Part shown: in pieces, positions 1 to 9,018 of the stretch
Numbering within the stretch: the first letter of the stretch is position 1
How the letters are laid out: each line of letters begins with the position of its first letter
Assembly (NCBI GenBank): GCA_963760985.1
Contig: CAVXFM010000015.1
Span: 372,001 to 436,000 of the forward strand
Reading direction: 5' to 3'
DNA length: 64,000 bases
Origin: JACRDG01 sp963760985
Lineage (GTDB): Bacteria; Desulfobacterota; Desulfomonilia; Desulfomonilales; Desulfomonilaceae
The notes under the pieces: generated by a model
The model's database searches: none
What the model was told of the DNA's origin: nothing
What the model saw: the letters and a program-made list of their open reading frames with translations, nothing else
Position numbers and translations under genes: made by a program

Positions 1-1270
1 CCTGCCCGTCGTGGGACGCGGTTATTGTGACCTGGCGAATGGGCCCGTTGGTGGGATAGGGAGTTCCCGCAGCAACGATCATGAGAAAATCGTGCTCGCC
101 CTTTTCGCGATTATAGTATCGCAGCGCATAATCGTGCTGAATGTGATCGTACAGCGCCACGCCGCCCACAAAAGCGGCTGCGCCCAAGGCCACCGCGTCC
201 AGCGGTCGGTGCGCTTTGACGATTCCCCCGAACATCTGGCGGACAGACCGCCGCACGCTGGGGATGAGACTGGACCCGCCTACGAGCAGAACCGAGTCAA
301 TGTGTTCGGTTCCGTACCCTCGCTCTTTTGCGTCCGCGAGCGCGCGATTCACCGTCCGCTGTACCACTTCAAACAGGCCGTTTTCTTCGAGGAGATCCTC
401 GAAGGAGGAGCGAGAATACTCGCCGAAAATGACCTCGCCGGTGCGCGGGTCTGCCACGGTGATCTCCGCCTTGTCCGCGACGGTTAGGGATTCCTTGGCC
501 CGTTCCACCTCCATCAGCAACAGCCCCGAGAGATGTCTCACTTCTTCCGGTTGCTTACCATTGCGCGTCAACAAATCCCGGTACAGCCATTGATCGATGC
601 TTGTCCCGCCGATTTCCGCTCCGCCTTTGCCCAGGACCGAACACCGTGCACCGCAGGCTGCATCTTTTTCCATCCGGACCACGGACACGTCCAGGGTGCC
701 TCCGCCAAAGTCAAACACCATGTACGCAGAGTCAGGCTGGAGCCGCACCCCGTAACCGAGCGCGGCAGCAGAGGCCTCATCGAGCAGGCGGTACCGGCGT
801 ATTCCCGCGGTCTCGCAGACGCGAGTAAGCCAGTCCTGATAGTGCTCAAAGGCTTCCACCGGAACGGTGAAGGCGACTTCCTCGTCTCCCAGGTCGATCG
901 CTTCGGTCGCGTACACCAGCACGCGCACGAGAAAATCAGCGCCTGCTTCGGAAACCTTGATGGAGCGATCATCCACACGGCGGGGTATTTCGAGCCGGTT
1001 GGAGATGTACCGCTTCATCCAGCGGAACGTGGTCGCGGCATCGGCCAGACCTCGATCTTTTACTTGTTTTCCTACCCACAACTGCCTGCCCGCGTAACTC
1101 ACCAGAGACGGCACGTACGGCACCTCCACCACCTGATGGTCAGAATCTTCGTACCGTGCGGTCAGGGATACGTCCGGGATGAGCAGCGGCTTGGCTTGCC
1201 CGCGCACGTCATCCCATACTGCCGCGCGCGTGTTGGAAGTTCCGAAATCTATTGCCAGCCTGCCTGCCAC
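1..1270 (-). CDS. Hsp70/DnaK-family chaperone, C-terminus outside window
   Basis: Translated from the reverse strand, the frame is open from a GTG at 1270 to the left edge (423 codons). It shows the actin-fold ATPase signatures of Hsp70: a phosphate-1 motif LAIDFGTSNTRAAV near residues 5-18, a phosphate-2 motif FDFGGGTLDVSVV around residue 190, and an adenosine motif LLVGGSSLIPSVRRSVRQMF near residue 350. This supports an ATP-driven chaperone. The divergent N-terminus suggests a non-housekeeping Hsp70 rather than the main DnaK (inference). The GTG was chosen because a GGAAAGG-type ribosome site lies about 10 bases upstream and the codon starts 2 bases after the stop of the GrpE-like gene. Substrate-binding domain is not visible. 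Family call is firm; the exact subclass is not. Confidence 0.88.
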   Translation of the reverse strand, partial: MAGRLAIDFGTSNTRAAVWDDVRGQAKPLLIPDVSLTARYEDSDHQVVEVPYVPSLVSYAGRQLWVGKQVKDRGLADAATTFRWMKRYISNRLEIPRRVDDRSIKVSEAGADFLVRVLVYATEAIDLGDEEVAFTVPVEAFEHYQDWLTRVCETAGIRRYRLLDEASAAALGYGVRLQPDSAYMVFDFGGGTLDVSVVRMEKDAACGARCSVLGKGGAEIGGTSIDQWLYRDLLTRNGKQPEEVRHLSGLLLMEVERAKESLTVADKAEITVADPRTGEVIFGEYSRSSFEDLLEENGLFEVVQRTVNRALADAKERGYGTEHIDSVLLVGGSSLIPSVRRSVRQMFGGIVKAHRPLDAVALGAAAFVGGVALYDHIQHDYALRYYNREKGEHDFLMIVAAGTPYPTNGPIRQVTITASHDGQ

Positions 1271-1272
1271 TA

Positions 1273-1806
1273 TTAATTGAGCCTTTCCACCAGAGCTTTC
1301 CTGATGATATGACCTTTGTACCGATACCCGATCAATCTTACCACCACTGCCTCACCGGGAGAGAAAGATAAATCCGCAGCAAGCGGCTCACAGACATGGG
1401 GATCGAAGGAAACCTCTTTGCCGAACGCGGCAATGGGTTCCAAACCTGACATTTCCACTGCTTTCGCGAGCTGCCTCGCGAGGGCCATGACGCTCGCGGC
1501 CGAGATGTCCCGCCCCGATTCCATGAGCGCGGCCTGCATGCGCAATTGAGACAAAGCCGGAGCAAGATCGATAAACAAGTCCTCCAGGGGATCGTTCATC
1601 CGGTGCACCGCTTCGACGTCGTTCTCCTCGATTCTTGCCCGACACAGAGCCAGAGATTCTGTCGCGTCATGCAAGTCCAGTTTGATTACCGCGAGTTCTC
1701 GCTTCACAGCCACCAGTTCCTCGCGCACGGCCTGCGTTTCAACCGACGGTCTGCCTAACAGCGCGCACCATGCATCAGCAAGACGATCGAACACTCTCAT
1801 TTTCAT
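1273..1806 (-). CDS. GrpE-like nucleotide exchange factor
   Basis: A protein of about 177 residues with a charged, helical N-terminal half (VREELVAVKRELAVIKLDL) and a C-terminal GrpE-like beta domain with FDPHVCEPL and GEAVVVRLIGYRYKGHIIRK, ending KALVERLN. GrpE releases ADP from Hsp70, and the gene stops 2 bases before the Hsp70 start, so the two probably form a dedicated pair. The start is uncertain: the ATG at 1806 opens a clean MKMRVFDRL sequence, but an in-frame GTG at 1941 would add 45 residues and overlap the upstream gene. The AGGAGG at 1943-1949 abuts that GTG too closely to favour it. The function is inferred from fold-like sequence and context. Confidence 0.7.
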   Translation of the reverse strand: MKMRVFDRLADAWCALLGRPSVETQAVREELVAVKRELAVIKLDLHDATESLALCRARIEENDVEAVHRMNDPLEDLFIDLAPALSQLRMQAALMESGRDISAASVMALARQLAKAVEMSGLEPIAAFGKEVSFDPHVCEPLAADLSFSPGEAVVVRLIGYRYKGHIIRKALVERLN

Positions 1807-1927
1807 CCCCGGTAACCCCACTTTTGAGAGAACACACCTCTGCAAGAATTCGGACCATGCCTGCGATGACGCAACGCCATTCCGCGATAGGGTGATTGAC
1901 ATGCAAAAGCAGGCTCTTTCTCGGCCC

Positions 1928-2260
1928 TCACCAGACTTCACCCTCCTGCCGCGCGTCCTTCACCCTCTTTTCCATGGCCTCCAGGAGTTCCAGCTCTCTC
2001 TTGTACCGTTGACCGATGCGAAGGATGGTCTCGATCCACTCCTTGATGACTTTTCCCTCGGTGGTGACGTAGTGAATCCGGGTGTCCATCATCCTGGTGA
2101 GCGTGCCCATCATGTCGAGAAGCATGTCCAGGTCGTCGCAATCCTTTTGGTCAGCGATCATGGGGATATGCAACTGCTGGGGTCCGTACGAGGCCCAGCT
2201 CATCTCTTGCATCAGCGTGGACACGGCCATGCACAGCACTTGAATTGCCCTGAAATCCAT
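1928..2260 (-). CDS. hypothetical protein in MBL-GrpE-Hsp70 operon
   Basis: A 110-residue acidic, mostly helical protein starting MDFRAIQVLCMAVSTLMQ and ending in a charged helix (KRELELLEAMEKRVKDARQ). It has no signal peptide and no motif I recognise. It sits 14 bases downstream of the MBL-fold gene and just upstream of the GrpE-like gene on the same strand, so it is probably part of one transcript. The ATG at 2260 was chosen over an upstream frame extension that would overlap the end of the preceding gene. Confidence 0.55.
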   Translation of the reverse strand: MDFRAIQVLCMAVSTLMQEMSWASYGPQQLHIPMIADQKDCDDLDMLLDMMGTLTRMMDTRIHYVTTEGKVIKEWIETILRIGQRYKRELELLEAMEKRVKDARQEGEVW

Positions 2261-2274
2261 GTGTCCTGTCCCCT

Positions 2275-3189
2275 TTATTCCTTCTGTTCCGACTGAGCCT
2301 CCCGGGCACGTCGCACTACCAGCTTGGCACACGCGAGAATGTTCTCTTCTGTATACATGGTGAGTTCATCCACGTAGAATTCTTTGAATATGTCCCGGTT
2401 CACCTCGTCCAGCGGTCTTGTGTCGCGCACGAGTTTCGCGTGCAGGTCCTGAGCCCTGGTTCGCGACTCATGAAACGCGACCTCCGCGTCCTTGCCTGTG
2501 ACGGGGCCCTGATGCGCCACGCCGATGATGGATGGTTTGAGTCGCTCCAATCGATCCAACGCGCTCATGTATTCCGCATACCCGGAAAAGAAAAGAGGAA
2601 ACACATCACGGCCGGGAAACCTGAAACCCAGCGAATCCGATATCATCAGCGCGTTCAGCTCGGGAACATGCACCACAAGCTGGGCAGGGGAATGGCCCTG
2701 GATCGACAAGAACCGGAGCGTTTTTCCGCCCAAATCCATCTCATCCCCATCTGCAGCGATCAGGCAGTTGGCAAGAGACGGCGGGTCTTGTACAGACGCC
2801 CTACCCGGCTCGATCCCGTGAGCCGCGAGGAATTCGCTCATGTGCCGGTCTTCCTTTACCATACCTTCCACTGCCTTGGGATGAGCCAGGAACTCGGCCG
2901 CGCCCTCGCCCGCGACAACCAGCGCCTGGGGAAACCGTTCTTGCAACGCGGCCAGACCGGTGATGTGGTCGGCATGCGGATGGGTCACTACGAGAAAGTT
3001 CGGCCTTACGCCGAGGGATTCCAATTGACGAACCACGTCGTCCGCTACCGCGGACACCCCCACTTCGATCAGAGCGGAAGCTTGCTCGCCCTGGACCAGG
3101 TATAGATTGAAATAGTAGTTGCCGAGCACCCACAGCCCGTCCGCGAGTGGAGCGGGGAATGATTCGCGTTTTGTCCAATCAACCGACAT
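2275..3189 (-). CDS. MBL-fold metallo-hydrolase
   Basis: A 304-residue protein with the metallo-beta-lactamase signature THPHADH near residue 80, an upstream DDVVRQLESLGVRPNFLVVTH strand-helix-strand, a second metal ligand region QGHSPAQLVVH and a later ISDSLGF segment with the bridging Asp. It would be a cytoplasmic binuclear-metal hydrolase (glyoxalase II-like family); the substrate cannot be read from sequence. The ATG at 3189 has a GGAGG ribosome site 7 bases upstream; an upstream in-frame extension lacks family similarity. It is the first gene of a minus-strand run leading to the GrpE-like and Hsp70 genes and is divergent from feoA. Confidence 0.85.
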   Translation of the reverse strand: MSVDWTKRESFPAPLADGLWVLGNYYFNLYLVQGEQASALIEVGVSAVADDVVRQLESLGVRPNFLVVTHPHADHITGLAALQERFPQALVVAGEGAAEFLAHPKAVEGMVKEDRHMSEFLAAHGIEPGRASVQDPPSLANCLIAADGDEMDLGGKTLRFLSIQGHSPAQLVVHVPELNALMISDSLGFRFPGRDVFPLFFSGYAEYMSALDRLERLKPSIIGVAHQGPVTGKDAEVAFHESRTRAQDLHAKLVRDTRPLDEVNRDIFKEFYVDELTMYTEENILACAKLVVRRAREAQSEQKE

Positions 3190-3551
3190 GGAAACCTCCA
3201 GACAGTGCTTCAAAGATAGCACCCATGACAGAAATTTCCACGACGAACGAAAAAAAAACGCACTCGTTCGCACTGACGAGACCTTTGGCAGCAGTATTCT
3301 GTTTTCGAATCTCCCTCATCTTCTCAGGGAAAAGGCTGCCTTGTCCCGGGACCTTCCTTTGCGTGGTCGCCCGAAAATGGCTGCACTCCTTGGCCGTTCA
3401 TTTCTTTCCCTCTCGGGAGAGAACGCGCTTGACAAAGGGGAGAGCGAGGGTTAAACATTAATTCGACGAGCCTAACGGAAATAGAATTCTCCTTTTCTGC
3501 TCGTGCTTCGGAATAACCGCAGTCCCCCCGAGGACGGATGAGGATATCTTA
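3190..3551. other. divergent intergenic region (MBL operon / feoA)
   Basis: No convincing gene. It separates the minus-strand MBL operon from the plus-strand feo genes and should hold promoters in both directions. A possible plus-strand promoter is listed separately. I see no clear palindromic Fur box. Confidence 0.5.
3429..3457 (+). promoter_or_regulatory. possible sigma-70 promoter of feoA
   Basis: A perfect TTGACA (3429-3434) lies 17 bases before a weak -10 (TAAACA, 3452-3457), about 95 bases upstream of feoA. Only the -35 is convincing. Confidence 0.3.
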
Positions 3552-3866
3552 ATGGCGCCTTGCACTTCCCAAGAAAAATGCGGCGGATGCCCTGCGAAAA
3601 TTGATAAGGACTGCCTCGCCGAAGACAGCGTAAGGCTTTCTCATTACGGGCCTGGTCAAAAAGGAAAAATCTTTCAGGTCTGCGGGGAGCCGAACTTTCG
3701 GCGCAGAATGATGGAAATGGGGTTCGTACGAGGCACCGAGGTCAAGGTCGTGAAGTACGCACCGCTCAGTGACCCTATTGAGTTTCTGATCAAGGGGTAC
3801 CACATCACCTTACGAAGGGCCCAAGCTGCTGACATACTCATGAGTGTGCCGGAGAAAGCGGCCTGA
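3552..3866 (+). CDS. feoA: FeoA-family ferrous iron transport protein with Cys-rich N-terminus
   Basis: A 104-residue cytosolic protein. The SH3-like FeoA domain covers about residues 30-100 (GPGQKGKIFQVCGE, FRRRMMEMGFVRGTEVKVVKYAPLSDP, GYHITLRRAQAADILM). FeoA modulates the FeoB permease. An N-terminal extension of about 25 residues has four cysteines (C4, C10, C13, C21), reminiscent of a metal or Fe-S site; usual FeoA proteins of about 75 residues lack it. A GAGG-type ribosome site precedes the ATG. feoB follows 135 bases downstream on the same strand. Confidence 0.9.
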   Translation: MAPCTSQEKCGGCPAKIDKDCLAEDSVRLSHYGPGQKGKIFQVCGEPNFRRRMMEMGFVRGTEVKVVKYAPLSDPIEFLIKGYHITLRRAQAADILMSVPEKAA

Positions 3867-4001
3867 TCATCCGATCCTGAACTGACCGGAATTGCTGAGA
3901 GCCTTGAGCCGTTACTGTGCTCACGCGTGACACAGAATACGTTGTGGAGTAGTGTGCCTGGCATCGCGTTGCCATATTCTGCGCTCTAATTGTTGAACAC
4001 T

Positions 4002-6397
4002 ATGCATGACCAGCCCCCTTCCCATAAAGTGACCTTGGCCCTGGCAGGAAACCCGAATGCGGGAAAAACCACCATATTCAATGCCATTACCGGAGCACGC
4101 CAGCATGTGGGAAACTGGCCGGGCGTCACGGTAGAAAAGAAAGAGGGCGCACTCAATCACGCGGGTCGCGAAATCCATGTGGTGGATCTTCCCGGTACTA
4201 CTCTCTCACCGCTTATTCCCTCGAAGAGATCATCGCGCGTCAATTCATCGTGGAGTCAGCTCCTGATGTGGTGGTGGACGTTGTAGACGCGTCCAATCTC
4301 GAACGCAATCTGTACCTGTCTGTGCAACTGCTGGAAATGGGCGCCAAGGTAGTGATGGCGCTGAACATGATCGACGTGGCTCAGGGGAGGCACATCCACA
4401 TAGATGTCCAGAGGCTTTCCGAGCTGCTGGGCATACCCGTCGTCGCGACAAACGGCAAAAAAGGCGTGGGGATTGAAGAGCTTCTCAGTACCGCACTGCA
4501 CACGGCCGACGGACATGGGAGAGTGGACGTGCGGCCGTCCTGGCTTCACTACGGAACCGAGCTGGAAGAAGAAATAGCACGGATCGAACAAGAACTCGTG
4601 GCTGCCAAAATTGGCCTTTACGGGCTATCCACACGTTGGATCGCAGTAAAGCTTCTCGAAGGCGACGCGGAGATCGAAACAAAAATCACAGAAAGCGGCC
4701 CTGTGGACGCGGTGTTCCAGCAGATCGAGGCCAGCCGCCAGCATCTCTCGGACATCTTCGGAGACCCTCCTGACATCCTCCTCACGGATGCGCGGTACGG
4801 ATTCATCTCCGGCGCGATCAAGCTGTCCGTACGGGTGGAAGCTACTGACCGTGTGCACTTGAGCGAAAACATCGACAAGGTCCTCACCGACCGTCTGCTT
4901 GGCCCTGTGATTCTCTTACTGATCTTGTACCTGGTCTATATGGTCACGTTCCAGGGCAGCAAACCTCTGGTGAAGGCTTTTGATTGGGCATTCAAATTAT
5001 TGGGCGGCCTGGTAGCGGACCATGTTCCTGAAGGGCTCCTCCGCTCGTTGTTGGTGAGCGGCATTATCGACGGTGTGGGAGGAGTGCTGCGGTTCACGCC
5101 CTTGATTGCGTTCATGTTCATGGCCATCGCGATCCTCGAGGATACCGGGTACATGGCCAGAATAGCTTTTATGTTGGACCGTGTGCTCCGAGGTTTTGGT
5201 TTGCATGGTGCGTCCATGCTTGCTCTCATGGTTTCCGGAGGACTCGCGGGAGGGTGCGCGGTCCCGGGGATCATGGCCACCCGCACCATGAAGGAACCCA
5301 AAGAAAGACTGGTAACCATTTTGGTCGCGCCTCTCATGAATTGCGGCGCGAAACTCCCGGTGTACGCTCTCCTCATCGGCGCGTTCTTTCCTGGCAACAT
5401 GGCGAGGATGATGTTTCTCCTCACTCTTATTTCGTGGACCATGGCGCTGCTCGCGGGAAAGGTCATTCGCTCCACCGTGCTCACCGGGCCGTCAGCTCCT
5501 TTTGTCCTGGAATTGCCACCCTATCGGGTGCCCACGTTGCGGGGCGTCCTCACCCACACGTGGGAACGCACGTGGATGTACATCAAGAAGGCAGGCACGG
5601 TCATCCTCGCGATATCCATTTTGCTGTGGGCGGTGATGACCTTTCCGGGGTTACCTCCAGAGAAAGCAAGACCGTTTGAGGAGAAGCTTGCGCAAATCAC
5701 TCGCTCGTTTCTCAGCAATCCTGCCGTGGCTCCCGCGTTCAAATCGGAGCAGGATATCCGGGAGTTTGCACAATTTCGGATGCGACCGGAAAAGGAGACC
5801 CCACAAGGATCAGAAAAAATGAATCCGCTGTGGTTCCCTTTGTCCAGGGCGCTTGCGCATGATGGTCGTTCAGAAAACTCTGAACTCCGCAAGCCTGACC
5901 CACCGAACTTTGTGCAGCTCAAACACGCGTATTCCGCGTATCTGGCAGCAACAAAAAAGGTGGAAGCTCAAAAGCAGAGTGAGGCGCTCAGGCACACAGT
6001 AGGAGGCAGAATCGGTGTCGCACTGGAAAGTCTCACACGGCCTCTCGGTTTTGACTGGCGCACTAACGTGGCCCTGGTCGGAGGGTTTGCCGCGAAAGAG
6101 GTGGTGGTCGCTACTCTGGGAACGGCTTACAGCCTCGGGGAAGTCAATCCTGAGGAATCGGGGAGTCTGTCCGAGAAACTGAAGAAAGCGCCCGGTTGGA
6201 ATCCCTTGACCGCGTTCACCCTTATCATGTTTGTCATGCTGTACAATCCGTGCGTCACGACGCTGGTTGTGATCAAGAAAGAATCCGGAAAGTGGCGATG
6301 GACCTTTTTCGCCATGGCGTACACCACTGCACTGGCTTTTGTGGTCGCGTGGCTGGTCCATTCAATAGGGTCCCTGCTGCACCTGGGGCTCACCTAA
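4002..6397 (+). pseudogene. feoB: FeoB ferrous iron transporter, frame disrupted near base 4198
   Basis: FeoB is the GTP-binding inner-membrane permease for Fe(II). The N-terminal G domain is clear (P-loop GNPNAGKTT near residues 18-26, HVGNWPGVTVEKKEG, DLPGT). The reading frame is then lost: the GGTAC at 4194-4198 should read GGT-ACN-TAC, so one base is missing. From 4199 the next frame continues perfectly (YSLTAYSLEEIIARQFIVE, then DVVVDVVDASNLERNLYL) through the Gate motifs, including GGCAVPGIMATRT, to a normal C-terminus at 6397. With one base restored the protein is 798 residues, a normal length. The rest of the gene shows no decay, so a sequencing indel is the likeliest cause; a recent mutation cannot be excluded. 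Confidence 0.9.
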
Positions 6398-6424
6398 CCG
6401 CGGGGGCCAAGAAGAGGAGGCGCT

Positions 6425-6625
6425 ATGTGGCAGGAAATAGTGGTAGGGGCAGCAATAGCAGCCTCAGCTGTGTATGCCGTGTTTCGCGTCTTGAGGATTT
6501 TCAGGACCGCGGAAAAGGACCAGGTGAACTGCACGTGTGATTGTGCTGAATGCGGCCGAAAATGTGACCCTGAGGCATCGTGTACGGAACTGCTTCCCAA
6601 GGGTCCTGGATCGTCGTCTGCATGA
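6425..6625 (+). CDS. FeoB-associated Cys-rich membrane protein
   Basis: A 66-residue protein with one N-terminal transmembrane helix (about residues 4-25, EIVVGAAIAASAVYAVFRVL) followed by a basic segment and a Cys-rich tail (C-x-C-x-C-x2-C-x3-C). This layout is that of the small FeoB-associated proteins often found after feoB. A strong GAGGAGG site precedes the ATG, 27 bases after feoB, consistent with co-transcription. The role in iron uptake is inferred from context. Confidence 0.75.
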   Translation: MWQEIVVGAAIAASAVYAVFRVLRIFRTAEKDQVNCTCDCAECGRKCDPEASCTELLPKGPGSSSA

Positions 6626-6724
6626 GGCTCCTGATCGGCCAAGTTCGTGGTGGTGACGCGTGGTCCCTGCCCTTCATAGGAATGAGGCAATTTGTGTGCT
6701 GCACCAACCGGGCCGCCCATGGCT

Positions 6725-7186
6725 TCAGCAGCACTCGATGCTTTGCCGCGCCAGACGCCTTTCGATCCTGGCCCGATGAGAGCCTTCCCAATACACGCGG
6801 CCGCAGCACACGCATTGCGTGAACGACGAAAACCTGCGGAGAATTTCGTCCGGCACGCGGCCGATCGCCAGGTCTCTGGATACCGCGCGGACAGGCTCGT
6901 TGCACCGCAGGCACCTGCTGAGCACGAGTGTCGCATCAAAGGTAAGCCCAACTTGATCCTTCAGTTCCTTCAGTTGTGCGAGAGGGGTATGCATCGTGAC
7001 GTACACGGCCAAGGGATAGCGCTTGTCCCTTGCCGCGGTGACAAAGATTCTGCCCGACCTCGGTCCCTTCCTCGGATACGCCACATCACATCCCAGTATG
7101 CGCAACCATTTGGCAAGCCCTGCCAGCATGCCGTCGACGTCGAACGCGGGATCGAATGCGGTGCTCGCTCTTGTGCTGAAGGTCAT
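6725..7186 (-). CDS. Mut7-C RNase-domain protein
   Basis: A 153-residue protein matching the Mut7-C type PIN-like domain: an N-terminal FDVDGMLAGLAKWLRILGCDVAY motif with the conserved acidic residue and aromatic LARWLR-like helix, a central RDKRYPLAV segment, and a C-terminal zinc-ribbon-like part with two CxxC pairs (CLRCNEP and CVCCGRVYWEGSH). The domain is predicted to be a ribonuclease; the cellular target is unknown. The ATG at 7186 has GGAGG 8 bases upstream. It is convergent with the feo genes. Confidence 0.8.
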   Translation of the reverse strand: MTFSTRASTAFDPAFDVDGMLAGLAKWLRILGCDVAYPRKGPRSGRIFVTAARDKRYPLAVYVTMHTPLAQLKELKDQVGLTFDATLVLSRCLRCNEPVRAVSRDLAIGRVPDEILRRFSSFTQCVCCGRVYWEGSHRARIERRLARQSIECC

Positions 7187-7800
7187 GGAAAGGGCCTCCG
7201 AAGCGCTGCATTTCGCAGCAGCACGGAAAAACAAAACCCGGCGATACCGGAGGTAGGAGGTATTCTGCCAGGTTTTCACGGTTTGGGATGGCATGGGGGA
7301 ACCCAGACTGCCATATTCGTACAGAACTTGTCAAGAAAGAATGACGAAGACCAACCGTGAAAGAGGAAACAACACAAGTGACAGGGAGCCCTCGTGGAAC
7401 ACTACCTTGAAGTCAAGCTCAGGGCGAAACTCTCGATCGAACGCGGCTCGATTCCCCATATACCGTCACCCCCGCTTAACGCGGGTCTCAGTGCCGGATG
7501 TGGGTTATCGCTCAGTGCGTCGTTTGCGGAACCTGAAAAAACGCACCACAAAGTCACGAAGAGGTCAAAAACCTAGTCTCTCTTTTCTTGGTGTCTTTGC
7601 GCTTTGGTGGTGCATTACCTATCTTTTGCGAAGAACCGTTACCAAGGTGAAGACCGCGGGAAAACGCCTCGCTCGGCGTTTCCTCTCGTCCTCCGGTCAA
7701 GGACGTCCCCTTCTCCCCTTCGTCTGCTGGGCCGGACAAAGGGGACGCCCACTATGATACTGAATTCATGCCACGGAAGATTTCGGAATGCGCGTAAAGC
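7187..7800. other. 614-base non-coding stretch
   Basis: No gene is supported: short open frames here lack ribosome sites and protein-like composition. It contains the imperfect inverted repeat at 7543-7613 listed separately. Confidence 0.5.
7543..7613. repeat. imperfect inverted repeat (GCACCAC arms)
   Basis: The left arm GCACCACAAAGTCACGAAGA (7543-7562) is matched by the reverse complement of 7594-7613 (GCACCACCAAAGCGCAAAGA), giving an imperfect 20-base stem with a 31-base loop. There is no T-run, so it is more like a dispersed palindromic repeat than a terminator. Confidence 0.5.
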
Positions 7801-9018
7801 TTACCTTCTGTGGCCACCCCCTCGGCTACCGCCCCCGTGGTGTCCACCCCCGTGGAAACTACCTCCGTGGAAACTACCTCCGCGAAAACCGCTCGAGCGA
7901 AAACTCCTTCTCGCGACTGATCCCAGGTTCAGGCTGCGCCCGCGGGAGAAACTCGCCCCGCGAAAGCCTCTCCCCCCTACGGAACGGAATGCGGGGGAAG
8001 AGAACACCCCTCGTGACACGCTGGCTCCCCTTCGACCGGACCGAAACCCACGAGAAGCATTTACCGCGGAACGGTTCACGCTGGTGCCGAAGTTCCTTGT
8101 CATGGTGTCCAGGCTTGCCGCGCGGCGGTTCACGCCGGTGGTTGTTGCCCATCCGCGTGTGGTTCCCCTATGGTAGGCCGAATTGTGGCCGGGGCCCCCA
8201 CGATAGTGTTCCGGACGCAAGCCTCCGCGATGGTAGTCAGGATGCGGGCGTCCATGATGATGGTAATACCTGCCATACGGGCCTATCCCGATGGAAACAA
8301 AGGGGAAAGCACCAGGAAAATATCCGAACGCGCCAAAGTCGCCGTAGCAAACCGATCCACCAAGGCCATCGTAGCACGGTGGAGCGATCGCGACACCAAA
8401 GGGCGGAGCAGGAACCTCTACAGGAACTTCCACAACCGGAGCGGGAGCTTCGACCTGAGGCTCCGCCGGCGTTTGGGGTTCCGGTGCAGGGCGTGCCGCG
8501 AGCGGTGCTGCACACACCATCAGATCCGTGTCTATCTTGGAGGCATCGACCCAGCCTCTGTCTTCCAGACGGGCCCAATTGGTTGCGCTCCACACACCGG
8601 ACAACTTCAGATTTTGGCCAAGCTCCGCGCACCCGATCTTTTCGTACGAAGAATACGGGCCCTTGCGTATGGCCAGGCACAGGTCGGGATTGTCCACTGC
8701 CGCCACAGTAGCGTCCCCTCCCTTGGGTTTGAGATAGGCCATATTCACCCAATTCCCCTTGGATGGGATTTCCATCCTGACCCAACCGTCTTTGAAGTCA
8801 TTACAGCTCTTGATTTCCGTGCCCAGAGGCAAGAAGCCCACCACCGCGGCCGAGGCAGAAGGTTCAGATCGTACGGTCAGGCCTCGTGCGTCATCCGTCT
8901 TTTCCACGGTTGCCGATATCATGCCGAAAGCCTGAGCCCACACGTCTTGTGTCGCTCCCGGCCCGGAACAGACAGCGATCACCACAAAAAAGAGCGCTGC
9001 ATATCCTGAGCGTGTCAT
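7801..9018 (-). CDS. secreted SH3b-domain protein with Gly/Ser/Arg/His-rich tail
   Basis: A 405-residue protein. Residues 1-30 form a Sec signal peptide (MTRSGYAALFFVVIAVCSG, predicted cleavage near VWAQA). Two bacterial SH3-like repeats follow: about 40-100 (GLTVRSEPSASAAVVGFLPLG, DGWVRMEIPSKGNWVNMAYL) and about 110-165 (LAIRKGPYSSYEKIGCAELG, NWARLEDRGWVDASKI). A Pro/Glu linker leads to a tail of about 200 residues very rich in Gly, Arg, Ser, His and Tyr, ending in HGG-type repeats. SH3b domains often bind cell wall; the tail is low complexity and its role is unknown. The ATG at 9018 has an AAGGAG site. Confidence 0.75.
   Translation of the reverse strand: MTRSGYAALFFVVIAVCSGPGATQDVWAQAFGMISATVEKTDDARGLTVRSEPSASAAVVGFLPLGTEIKSCNDFKDGWVRMEIPSKGNWVNMAYLKPKGGDATVAAVDNPDLCLAIRKGPYSSYEKIGCAELGQNLKLSGVWSATNWARLEDRGWVDASKIDTDLMVCAAPLAARPAPEPQTPAEPQVEAPAPVVEVPVEVPAPPFGVAIAPPCYDGLGGSVCYGDFGAFGYFPGAFPFVSIGIGPYGRYYHHHGRPHPDYHRGGLRPEHYRGGPGHNSAYHRGTTRGWATTTGVNRRAASLDTMTRNFGTSVNRSAVNASRGFRSGRRGASVSRGVFSSPAFRSVGGRGFRGASFSRGRSLNLGSVARRSFRSSGFRGGSFHGGSFHGGGHHGGGSRGGGHRR

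Noticed and set aside
533..1276. A 247-codon plus-strand frame opposite the Hsp70 gene
   Set aside because: The minus strand carries all Hsp70 signatures in one frame.
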